Assembly (NCBI GenBank): GCA_001661515.1
Contig: LUVW01000029.1
Coordinates: 115,100 to 179,099 of the forward strand
DNA: 64,000 nt
Direction: 5' to 3'
Source: Capniomyces stellatus
Lineage: Eukaryota > Kickxellomycota > Harpellomycetes > Harpellales > Legeriomycetaceae
The notes beneath the pieces are model-generated. The model saw nothing but the letters and a program-made list of their open reading frames with translations. It was not told the DNA's origin and did no database searches. This document shows positions 1 to 9,497 of the stretch, one piece after another; position 1 is the first letter of the stretch; the number at the start of each line of letters is the position of its first letter. The translations under genes and the position numbers were made by a program.

Positions 1-681
1 AGAGAGAAGCAGGATCTGTTTTCACTGAGGAGTCACCAAAAGGCTTCAATTGCACAGCGCGAGGGTCGTTTTGTGTCTGAAATAATTCCTACAAAGACAT
101 TGTCTGTCAGTCCAGATGGAAGCACAAAAGAGATTATTGTGAGAGAAGATGATGGTATAAGACACGAGCTTACAATTGACCAGTTGAGCAAGCTGAAGCC
201 AGTGTTTAAAGAGGGAGGATCAACAACAGCAGGCAATGCGTCGCAGATATCAGATGGTGCAGCGGCCATTCTGTTGATGAAGCGTTCAAAGGCAATTGAC
301 CTTGGACTTCCGATTTTAGGCAAATATATACTTTCGGCTACTGTGGGTGTACCACCAAGAATTATGGGTGTTGGTCCTGCGTATGCTATCCCAGAGGCAG
401 CAAGAAGAGCGGGAATTTCGGTTCATGACTTTGACATTGTCGAGATAAACGAGGCTTTTGCATCACAGGCGATTTACAGCATTGAGAAGGTGGGCTTGGA
501 TAACTGTAAAGTCAACCCAAATGGCGGTGCTATTGCTCTTGGCCACCCTCTTGGTTGCACTGGTGCTCGCCAGATTTGCACGTTGATGGCTGAGCTTAAA
601 CGAACAGGAAAGAAGCTGGGAGCAACTAGCATGTGTATGGGAACTGGAATGGGAATGTGTGGTATTTTTGAATGCGAATAA
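1..681 (+). CDS. POT1: 3-ketoacyl-CoA thiolase, peroxisomal type (5' partial)
   Basis: Catalyses the last, thiolytic step of fatty-acid beta-oxidation, releasing acetyl-CoA. The reading frame is open from base 1 (REKQDLFSLRSHQKAS...), so the true start and the N-terminal catalytic cysteine lie left of the window; the ATG-like codons inside are not the start. Visible family motifs are NEAFASQ (near 450), GGAIALGHPLGCTGARQ with the catalytic histidine (near 520-570), and the C-terminal catalytic-cysteine block SMCMGTGMGMCG (near 630-660). About 226 residues are present of the usual ~400. The C-terminus (FECE) is not a PTS1; fungal peroxisomal thiolases usually carry an N-terminal PTS2, which would be outside the window. 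It converges on the prolidase gene, with 322 bp between the stop codons. Confidence 0.95.
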   Translation, partial: REKQDLFSLRSHQKASIAQREGRFVSEIIPTKTLSVSPDGSTKEIIVREDDGIRHELTIDQLSKLKPVFKEGGSTTAGNASQISDGAAAILLMKRSKAIDLGLPILGKYILSATVGVPPRIMGVGPAYAIPEAARRAGISVHDFDIVEINEAFASQAIYSIEKVGLDNCKVNPNGGAIALGHPLGCTGARQICTLMAELKRTGKKLGATSMCMGTGMGMCGIFECE

Positions 682-1003
682 ATCCATTGTTAACAAAGCA
701 GGTTTTCACCGCTTGAAAACACCTTTTCCAAACTATTTAAATGCGACCTTTTTGTAGTAATAAACAATGGTGTTCTTGAGACTCTTAGTTGATAAATATC
801 AGGTTTACACAATTTATGTCGACAATTAACGCATTTTTTCCTCCCCTTTTTAATTTCTTTTGTTTTATGCTCTTGCGCTTTTATTTTTAAAAGAGTATTT
901 TTACCCACTACAAACAAGTCAAGTAAATAAGAATGATTTTAAAGAATAAAAGCGTCGAGTTATGGTATGAGTTAAAAAAGAAAAGAAAAAAAAAGAAAAG
1001 AAA
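682..1003. other. Convergent 3' intergenic spacer
   Basis: 322 bp between the thiolase stop and the prolidase stop. It is AT-rich with A- and T-runs (for example 960-1000) and presumably holds both 3' UTRs and polyadenylation signals. I see no gene in it. Confidence 0.6.
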
Positions 1004-2854
1004 CTAGTTTGCGAATGAGCGAAGATGCTCAATTTCTTCAACAGACTTTGGGCAGGTGGTCAAGTTGTGGATTCCATTTTTGGTTACAACAACATTGTCT
1101 TCGATTCTAACACCACCAACCTTACGGTATGTTTGAACAAGATCAAAGTCAATGTACTTGGAGAGTACCTCAGAGTTTTTGGCCTCGGTAATCAAATCGT
1201 CAACAAAATAAATCCCTGGCTCAACAGTAAGAACCATGCCCTCAAGCAGCTCACGGCGGACTCTCAAGTAACGAAGTCCAGGAGCATTGATCCTTTCAAC
1301 GCCCTTTGGATAGCCACCACAATCGTGAGTATCAATACCCAAAAAGTGGCCAAGACCGTGAGGCATAAAGTACCCAACAACGTGGTGCTCGATAATCTCG
1401 TCGAGGCTTCCTTTTAAGATTCCAAGCTTCAGCAAACCCTCAGCAGCAACACGGTTGGAAAGGTGGTGCATATCCTCCCATTTGACGTGGGGTTTGATGT
1501 TGTCAAGAACGGCTTGCTGCATATCCAAAACAAGTTGGTAGATGTTGCGGGAATGTTCAGTGAATTTGGGGCCGACTGGCCATGTACGTGTGATATCTGA
1601 AGTGTAGCCGTTGTATCTACCCCCAGCATCCAGAAGCACAAGTTCAGTTTCATCGTCGAGTTTTTGGTTGTTTTCAATATAGTGCAGAATAGCTGCGTTT
1701 CTTCCTCGACCAACAATGGTTGTGTATGCCTCTCTTTGACAACCTCCCTCAAGAATCTGCCCCACAAATATTCCATAGGCGTTTGACTCGTTCTGGCCCA
1801 ACTTGATTTCTTTCATGATCTTGACATGTGCTCTTCCACTAATGTCATTGGCCATCTGCATCTGCATTAGCTCGTTTTCGTCTTTGAAAACTCTAGCTTC
1901 ATGGATAGCTCTATTTTAAAGCACCAGAAACCATTCATAAGTATCTCAAAGGTCAATGAAGGGTCAATGCCTCGGTATCAATTGCCTATTATACAAAGTG
2001 TTGGCGAATATCTATATAGCGTTTACTTACTCCAACAACGAGTCGGTATCCACTTCGGCGCTGACGTTTGCTAAAAGATCGCTTGATTGGTAGCCAATTC
2101 TATACAGCTTCTTTGTTCCAAGGGTCTCAAAGACTTTAGAAATGTCTCTAGTGTATTCAACCTGGTCGACCCCATACATCTCTTTGTACTGGCTCAACGA
2201 TGCTATTTACCCCCCACCACCATTCACATATATATGTTAGTACCCAGTTGTAAAACCTAAAGTAGAAAAACTAACTCTTTGCTGTTTTTTCTTCTAAATC
2301 AAATATCAATTGATCTTACGTTGAGATCCGATCCACACTTCATCGTCTGCGCTAACAAATGTAGCCAAAAGAATCGTTTTTTTGCTTGGAATATCATAGA
2401 TCAACGAGAACCCTGGTTTGTTCACTCCTGAAACATACATCATGTTTGAATCTTGGTAGAAGTTGAGTTCCTAAACACAAGCAGTAATTATATACCATTC
2501 TGTATCTTTAATATACACTTCTTTCGAGTAGTTCGCGCCTTGTATTTTTCCAAACACTTTACAGCAAACCTTGACCAGCGTTCCCCTCGGCCAGCCTTTG
2601 GTTTATTGCTGTTGTCTTTACGGGGTTCTCTTTTAAAAAGATCAACTTAATTCCAATAAAAAGACCATTTTAACTAAACCTATTTTGATCACGATCAAGG
2701 AGCAATATCGTCATTAAAACGCTCTAAAAACACTTACCGAGTCCGAATCAGGATGGATAGCGGTTTCTGCACCTTTTACAAAGAAGGCAGCGGTTTTGTC
2801 TTCCAAGTAATTGGCTACATTGGCACAATGTTGAGCAACTGAGAATAAAGGCAT
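1004..2854 (-). CDS. PEPD: Xaa-Pro dipeptidase (prolidase), peptidase M24B
   Basis: Metalloenzyme that cleaves dipeptides with C-terminal proline. Four exons in reading order: 2854-2738, 2470-2320, 2202-2031, 1910-1004. Phases agree at every junction and give 448 residues, close to animal PEPD. Donors are GTAAGT, GTAAGA and GTAAGT; acceptors are TAG. The start ATG at 2854 opens MPLFSVAQHC, and the N-terminal domain continues through FYQDSNMMYVSGVNKPGFS. The pita-bread catalytic domain shows all five metal ligands: two Asp in LLDAGGRYNGYTSDITR, His in HGLGHFLGIDTHD, Glu in TVEPGIYF and Glu in GGVRIEDNVVV. The plus strand of this region has ORFs that are shadows of these exons. Confidence 0.93.
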
Positions 2855-4062
2855 GTTGTATTAATCGCTTCTTTCAAAATTCCAAAAAAGTTTAACTGTG
2901 TATACTGTGGCAAGAAACTGCGTTATAAAATCGTATTTTTATATATTGCACTTTAAGAGTGGTTCAGTTTATCCGTTTTGGCTTATTGCTAAACAGCTTT
3001 ATACTTTTGTGATTGAGTGTAATTTACAATTTCAATTAATTGTACTTTATTTTCTTGTAAATTAGATTCACTTCATTTCGAGTTTCAAATCTCTTGTAAA
3101 TGGGGGAGACTCGCATGCATGCCTTTATTTTGACCATTACACAGAAACGTTCAATTCCAAATATTGCTTGATTTTTGTTTCATCTCCTGGTTTAATCAAC
3201 ATTGATTCTTCAAAAAGAAAAAAAATTGTCCTGAAAAATGTTCTTTTCGAGTCACGCTATAATTTTGCCAAAAATTTTCAAACTTGACTTGGTTTCAAAT
3301 CCCATGAAGCGAGTTTAACAATCGAATCAATTAGTAAATACTACAGTTTAAACCTCAGCTTTCAATTCTATTCTCATTCTATCTTTTTCTTGTTTTTTGT
3401 TTTTTTTTAAAAAATGGACTCGAAGCGCTTGTTGAAGATTTCAACAATGAAGCAGTGAAAATGAAAAAAGAACGATCCTTTTGTAGATCAAGCTATTGGT
3501 GGATGAAAAAGTTTCTCAGTTTAAACTTATTTAGCGCTCAAACTGCTGAATTATTGCAAGAAAATTTTTGAACATTACAATTTAAAAGAAAAATAAGTTT
3601 CTTCTTTCTACTCGGTATGTTTTTCGTTCATTGGCTCAGCCAGGAAACCTATTTCCCTATGTCAATGGCCTACAAAAAGGAGTTGGTGTTTTTGGGCATG
3701 TTGATTTTGCGCATTTTGGAGCCAGTTTGCTTGGATCCAGAGTTGGTGTAGCCCATGGGTATTTTTTTATATAGGTTTGATTCATCCCAGGGTATTTAAG
3801 TAATCAATATCGTCTGTGCTCTTTTCTTCATGTTAAATGGTAGCTATTTACTTGCCCAAGTTGACTAATACGTACCTTAGTGTTGTTTTAAAGTAGCAGG
3901 TTGGTGTAAAAAACGAACTCCAAAGTCTAGGCCAGATACTCATTACTGCATATACGATAACACACATAGTGGTTTATAGTTATGTCAACGATTAGGCTTT
4001 AATTGATATATGCTATCTAGGCAAGTGTTATTTTAGCAAAAGGTATACTTTATAACAACCTA
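2855..4062. other. Intergenic region, no firm gene
   Basis: AT-rich sequence upstream of the prolidase. One short GC-richer island at about 3640-3765 is open on both strands: minus strand MGYTNSGSKQTGSKMRK..., 29 codons from 3761; plus strand a short hydrophobic frame. Neither continues into a supported exon, so no gene is called. The rest holds nothing I can identify. Confidence 0.5.
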
Positions 4063-4101
4063 GTGGCTTTGGTAAGTCCAGGTTATAAAAAAGTAGATAT
4101 T

Positions 4102-4195
4102 AAAAGTAAAAGTAAAAGTAAAAGTAAAAGTAAAAGTAAAAGTAAAAGTAAAAGTAAAAGTAAAAGTAAAAGTAAAAGTAAAAGTAAGAGTAATA
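4102..4195 (+). repeat. AAAAGT hexanucleotide microsatellite
   Basis: About 15 near-perfect copies of a six-base unit (AAAAGT/AGTAAA in rotation). It happens to be open as a Ser-Lys dipeptide run, but the surrounding 90-codon frame has no other coding character and lies just beyond the 3' end of the acidic secreted protein, so I treat it as non-coding. Confidence 0.85.
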
Positions 4196-4297
4196 ATAAA
4201 ATAAAATCAGCTATATTAACGCAGGATATGCCATCCCAGATACTCTTTCTCAACTATTATAAGGGCATATCGGTCTGTTCCTATATCTACCAAAAGC

Positions 4298-5758
4298 TTA
4301 CTCATTCAATTTTGTATGTATCTTTTTTTTGCTAGTCTTCTTTTTGCTTTTCTTTACAGCACCTTCACTAATGGTGGGTTTAGTAGGTGGTGTTATTGGC
4401 ATGTCGTCGTCTGTTTTTTCTTCCTCCTTGACCTTCTTTGATTTCTTTTTGCCCTTCTTTTCCTTCTTTCTCTCCTTCTCAGTGCTCTTTTTATCAGACT
4501 TTCCTATCCCCTTAAAATAGTTTTTTATCTTTTCAAAAAATCCTCTCTTTGAAAGCTCATTCATTTCCCTCTTTCCAGCGTAGCGCTTCCCATCAAAGTG
4601 CTCGTCATTAACGCCTTCATCGTACTTTTTTTCTAAAGATGATTTGCGCTTATAAATATTACTTCTCTTTTTATTAGATACATCTTCATCTTCATCTTCA
4701 TCCTCCTCATCCTCCTCATCCTCATCTTCATCCTCCTCATCCTCCTCGTCCTCCTCATCCTCCTCATCCTCCTCGAGGAGGAGTAGGAGGAGTAGGAGGA
4801 GTAGGAGGAGTAGGAGGAGTAGGAGGAGTAGGAGGAGTACCTCCTCATCCTCCTCATCCTCCTCATCCTCCTCATCCTCCTCATCCTCCTCATCCTCCTC
4901 ATCCTCCTCATCCTCCTCATCCTCCTCATCCTCCTCATCCTCCTCATCCTCCTCATCCTCCTCATCCTCCTCATCCTCCTCATCCTCCTCATCCTCCTCA
5001 TCCTCCTCATCCTCCTCATCCTCCTCATCCTCCTCATCCTCCTCATCCTCCTCATCCTCCTCATCCTCCTCATCCTCCTCATCCTCCTCATCCTCCTCAT
5101 CCTCCTCATCCTCCTCATCCTCCTCATCCTCCTCATCCTCCTCATCCTCCTCATCCTCCTCATCCTCCTCATCCTCCTCATCCTCCTCATTCTCCTCATC
5201 CTCCTCATCCTTCTCATCCTCATCTTCATCCTCCTCGTCCTCCTCATCTTCATCTTCATTCTCCTCGTCCTCCTCATCTTCATTATCCTCCTCATCTTCA
5301 TCCTCATCTTCATCCTCATCTTCACCATCATCTTCACCATCATCGTCCTTACCATCCTCATCCTCATCCTCATCATCTTTGTCCTCATCCTCATCTTTAA
5401 TATCCGTAACTATTTTGACATGCTTATCCACTTCTGGTCTCTTTACATCAGGATGCAACCACGGTGTATCGATTTTGACTCTGACTTTTGCATCGGGTAA
5501 ATCCTTGATTGTTTCAGGTTTACTGCTGTCAAACTTTGATTCCTTTTTGGAGTTAATTATACTAGTATCAATCTTATTACTTATATGCTTTGTTTTTCTA
5601 ACAAAAATGCTGTTTTCAGGGACTCTGATGTCTGCGACTCTATTCCCATTATGACCAACACCTGGCCCATGGTTGTTTATCCCAAGGTGGACCGAGTTTA
5701 CTGTCGATATTGCTAGGATTGCAATAGTTGATATTGTTAGCGTTTTAATAAAGTACAT
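4298..5758 (-). CDS. Secreted acidic low-complexity protein with Kex2-like sites
   Basis: 486 residues, single exon, family not recognised. The start at 5758 opens a signal peptide (MYFIKTLTISTIAILAI...) ending near VNSVHLG. Residues ~25-120 are ordinary sequence; a very long Glu-Glu-Asp repeat follows (about 125-345), interrupted by exactly 21 consecutive leucines (4837-4775) and followed by more acid. The last ~110 residues are basic and contain several Lys-Arg pairs that look like Kex2/furin sites. One of them precedes a short aromatic, cationic stretch, GFFEKIKNYFKGIGKS; the C-terminus is Lys-rich. The reading frame survives the entire repeat, which argues for a real protein. Its function cannot be inferred; calcium or metal buffering or a processed secreted peptide precursor are possibilities only. 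Confidence 0.7.
   Translation of the reverse strand: MYFIKTLTISTIAILAISTVNSVHLGINNHGPGVGHNGNRVADIRVPENSIFVRKTKHISNKIDTSIINSKKESKFDSSKPETIKDLPDAKVRVKIDTPWLHPDVKRPEVDKHVKIVTDIKDEDEDKDDEDEDEDGKDDDGEDDGEDEDEDEDEDEEDNEDEEDEENEDEDEEDEEDEDEDEKDEEDEENEEDEEDEEDEEDEEDEEDEEDEEDEEDEEDEEDEEDEEDEEDEEDEEDEEDEEDEEDEEDEEDEEDEEDEEDEEDEEDEEDEEDEEDEEDEEDEEDEEDEEDEEDEEDEEDEEDEEVLLLLLLLLLLLLLLLLLLLLLEEDEEDEEDEEDEEDEDEDEEDEEDEDEDEDVSNKKRSNIYKRKSSLEKKYDEGVNDEHFDGKRYAGKREMNELSKRGFFEKIKNYFKGIGKSDKKSTEKERKKEKKGKKKSKKVKEEEKTDDDMPITPPTKPTISEGAVKKSKKKTSKKKIHTKLNE
4683..5395 (-). repeat. GAGGAGGAT tandem array (EED-coding) with internal switched block
   Basis: On the plus strand the unit is CCTCCTCAT, repeated more than 40 times without error at about 4841-5190, with degenerate GAGGAT/GATGAA units on both sides. 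At 4775-4840 the unit changes to AGGAGGAGT (purine on the plus strand) for seven copies, bounded on the left by the 14-bp palindrome CCTCCTCGAGGAGG. The switched block encodes poly-Leu in the otherwise Glu/Asp frame. Confidence 0.95.
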
Positions 5759-7586
5759 TTTTCTCTAAAAAAAACCTTGGTAATAGTAGTCAAAAGAAAG
5801 TGCTAGCTATATAGTTGGATGTGTATTATTGATGATTTAAAAGGCAGTAAAGATTAAAAGAGATAATTGCCCAGTTTTTATTTTGTGCGTTTATACTCCT
5901 TTTAACATGATATATTAATGACTAGGGTCCGCGTACTTTATCAAAAAAAATATTCTCAAAGCCAAGACCGCTTTCTTGGTCTATAATACTGTTTTTCACA
6001 AATAGTATCTGTATATGCTCTGACTAGCCTTCATTCAGTTCTTATTTAAATCTGAATACCATTGGAGGTCAACTCGCCCGTTTCAACATCACAATTTATA
6101 CTTTGTTGGGTTTGATGCAAATATTTACTATGACTTGGAACGGTTTGTTATATACTCTTAGTGATGTTTATTTACTACCGTTATATTTAGTGCTGTATTA
6201 TGTTCTTTGTTTACTGGACATTTTTCAGTAAAGTTATTTTATATATAGAAGCCCTACTATTTACTCTACACCTACGCCAAAGCGTCGCCAGGCGGGTGGG
6301 CATTCAGACTTTTACCACCAGTATTTTGCTTTTGTTATTGTTTGCTATGAGCGGATTTGTTGAATTTTATTTGGTTTGTACCAGTGCTAGACATCTATTG
6401 GATGCTTTATTGAAGCAGAAATATTTATTGACAAAATACTAGGTTTGTTTGGTTTGTAGAGTCACCTTATTCATTTGGGCTAAATTAGCTATAATAGTTA
6501 ATTGGTAGAGTTATTTATGAAAAAAAAACCCCAAAATAACAACGAAAAATAAAGTATAACCAAAGAAAATAAATAAATTATAAGACCCAGTCTTTGTTGG
6601 TGTAAAGTGGTTTCGGTTAACTGGAATCCACTACAGTTCAGTAGGATATTATACTTTTACACTTTTAAATCCTGCTAGGAAAGAGTTTAACTGATTACAA
6701 TGGAGAAAAGATGACCAGCTGACATTGTTTAGTGGTCGGTGTTGAGTTGGTATGTGGCCAAATATTGCTGATGTTAATAAAAGCACGGCTGTGTTTCTAT
6801 GCAGGCCAAAGTAGTTGTCGACCGAGTATTGTAGTATTAGCGCGTTGATTATATAAGCCACAAGCGCATATATTAACACGGTTAGTAGTCGTTGGGTTAA
6901 TTCTCCACAAGGAGTCGAGTTGTATTTTAAAATGGCGAGTATGAGGCATAATGTAAAAAATGTTAGTTTTGTAAGGCGTGTAAAAAGGTTGAAAAGTACA
7001 ATAGAAGAAAAGCTGAAAAGTAATTTAAAATCCACATTTGGATTTTTTTTTTTTCAAGTAACACGTGGTGTGTGTTTTTTTTTTTTTGGGAGGGTTGTGT
7101 TCTATATTTACGTCAAATAAACTGGTGTATGTTTTTGCTGTATGACTCAGTTTTCTTATGGATGTGTATATAGCATTTAGGAGAACAAGTACTGAATCTC
7201 AGGAAAAGAAGGGACATTGTAACGTTGGCACTAGATGTCCTTTTCAAAAAAATTGGAGTATTGGCATAATTTTCGTTTAAAAGCGAATAGAAAAGGACCT
7301 ATGCGAGTAATAGACGAAAAGTGCGAAAATAGATTTGGCGCGAGTTGATGTTTAAATGTAGGCTTTTCCTTTAATGTAGATATGCATGGATATTTTTTAT
7401 ATAGTAAACAAAAGGCCAAGATATAACCTGGATTATAAACACTTATTTGATTATTTTATTGAAATATAAACATTTATTTGATCATTTTAGATTTGGCTAC
7501 ACAATTTAGATTTCACGATTTTTAAAACAAAACAAACAACTTAGTATCAGCTAAACAGAGCAGAATATCGAGCAATTGAAGCAAGA
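5759..7586. other. Intergenic region with weak hydrophobic ORFs
   Basis: 1.8 kb between the acidic secreted protein and the LAMTOR1-like gene. A minus-strand ORF at 6649-7035 (128 codons, several hydrophobic segments, starts MDFKLLFSFSSIVL) could be a small membrane protein, but hydrophobic ORFs arise easily in AT-rich DNA and I find no motif. Long T-runs lie at 7045 and 7075. Otherwise I see nothing. Confidence 0.4.
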
Positions 7587-8875
7587 ATGGGACTGTGTTG
7601 TAGCAAAGCAGACGAAGTGTTAATAGTAAAAAAAAACCCCCAATGTTATTAACCAAATTATTTAGTAATATCTTAATGTACTGAAACTCGGTGTAAAAAA
7701 TACAGGTTCTTATTGACAACAGCTTTAACTTGAATTCTATAGCCAAATGAAGAATCGTCTTTGTTGCCACGAGTTGAGGATGAAGAAGTGTTAGTTGTGC
7801 ATTTAATTTATATAAAGCCAAATAATGGAGTTTGCTAGAGAGTGGCATATCCTGAATTGACGGATCCTTTTACTTATCATTTGCTATATTTTTTTATAAT
7901 AGGGTAATCACAACGAGCTATGATATGATGGCAACCACCGAGGAGCAGAGAATAAAACGACAGGACGAAGAGATTCGACAACTGATATCGCAAACCACAA
8001 AGTAAGAATGGCCCCAACGCAATATAACACAGCGCAATGAGTAAATTAAATGAAAAAATGCACACAGCTTAGCTTAGCTCTTATTTTAAATTGGTTTGCT
8101 AATAAATGATAAAATAGTGAAATGGTGAATGTTTTTCACACACCTGAAGTATACCAAAACCAGCCTGCACCCAAGATAAGCCCCGAGTATAGGCAAGTAG
8201 TAGAATACATTTGGATCAACTTGATTAATTGTGGTGCATGTCGAGCGACTGTTTAATCACAGAGAGTTAAGAACAAACTCTTGTTTGGAATAAACACAGG
8301 ATGTTTAGAATGCGATAGAGAAGCGTGTTTATTTAGGCGATTGTTTACGTTGAAATCAGGATCATAAAAGAGGATTAAATAAACAAATACAATTGTAAAC
8401 ATAAATGTAAATAGGAAGGTGCTCCGGGATTTTGATAGACAGTCGGATATGTCTAAACACATACCACAGGTGATGGGAGTGGGCGATGTGCTTCGCAAGT
8501 CAGGGTCCAAAAATTTTGATATTGTTAAAGTGATGATGTCGTCAAGTACACTAAACGAAGACATTGAGTTGGTAAGACAGCGTGCCAGTATTTAAATGCT
8601 AAACCGATTTTGTTATTGACAGGAGGTATATTGTAAAACGAGGAGTGGGAGGTGTTGTCTGCTTATTTAATTTGGGGTTGTTTATAAATATATAAATGTG
8701 TGTTGGTAAATAACATTGATAGGTTGAAAAGGCGGCAGAGAGGATAGCTGATGTGATGTCAAATTACTCGTTGGAGTATGTGGGAGATATCTTTGTTCCT
8801 TTGGCCTTTGAAGACAATTATGGCGAAGACAATTACGGCGAAGACAATTTTAGCGACGTAACCAGTCAGGGTTAA
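7587..8875 (+). CDS. LAMTOR1/Meh1-like Ragulator (EGO) subunit
   Basis: Probable lysosome/vacuole anchor of the complex that recruits Rag GTPases to activate TORC1. Six small exons: 7587-7625, 7743-7789, 7903-8001, 8118-8192, 8415-8571, 8723-8875, phases consistent throughout, 189 residues. Exon 1 begins MGLCCSKADEVLI, a textbook N-myristoylation plus palmitoylation signal as in LAMTOR1 (Gly2, Cys4-Cys5). The body resembles the LAMTOR1 helical pattern: EEIRQLISQTTNEMVNVF, then EYRKVLRDFDRQ, then a last helix ELVEKAAERIADVMSNY. The C-terminus has an acidic repeat (EDNYGEDNYGEDNFSD). Intron 4 has a GC donor (TATAG|GCAAGT). Exon joins were read by eye; the family call rests on the lipidation signal and helix order, not on strong identity. 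Confidence 0.6.
8193..8414 (+). other. GC-AG intron (LAMTOR1-like gene, intron 4)
   Basis: Donor TATAG|GCAAGT at 8193 and acceptor AAATAG at 8409-8414. Splicing restores the frame (PEYR|KVLRDF). No GT donor nearby keeps the frame. Confidence 0.65.
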
Positions 8876-9497
8876 ACACCTCTCAAAAGTTTCCTTGCCA
8901 ACTCGGCAACACCAAAATCATTTATTCCCCATACCCATCTGCCTGTCTAATTGTACTCTTACTTTTGTTATACTTTATTACATTTTCATATAACTTATGT
9001 TTTACGCCGATTTACCAAGTTTATATGTATATATAAATATATACTTTTCTTTTTAATGCCTTTATCAACGCCACCATTTACCTATTTATATTATCAAACA
9101 AGTATGTTTGTTTGAATAGCTATAAAATATAATGATCAAAATGCAATATCTCTGCCATCCCACCTGTTTATGTTATATGTCACTCTCAAGAGGTAAAGCG
9201 TGAGTGCAATAACCAAATCGTTTGACTTGGTTATACATGCGCCAAAGTTCCAGTTCCGGTTCCAGTTTGATCTTATAACGCAGCATAATTCTGCATTATT
9301 TCAGACAAGACGAGGGATGAGAGCAGATACAAAAAGGAAAAGGCTGAGATTATTGACCAACGCAAAAAGTAGATTTAATGTAGTTTATTTCTAATTTATA
9401 AAGGAAAAAAAAGTGTATGTAAACCATTTGAAAAGAAAAGTGGGTAGGCAATAACGTGTTTAAAGAAAAGAAATGCTATAGACATAAATCCGGGAGG
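8876..9497. other. Convergent 3' intergenic spacer
   Basis: 622 bp between the LAMTOR1-like stop and the UTP23 stop. Contains A/T runs and a short degenerate hexamer run near 9245-9270 (CCAGTT/CCGGTT). The 64-codon plus-strand ORF at 9200-9394 shows no coding features. Confidence 0.5.

Noticed and set aside
3640..3765. Small GC-richer island with 29-codon minus-strand ORF
   Set aside because: No splice partner, no recognisable motif, too short to support.
4633..5394. 253-codon minus-strand ORF of Met-Arg-Arg repeats
   Set aside because: It is the +1 frame shadow of the Glu/Asp repeat; the acidic frame has the signal peptide and ordinary ends.
9200..9394. 64-codon plus-strand ORF
   Set aside because: Lies in a convergent spacer, contains a degenerate hexamer repeat and has no coding features.
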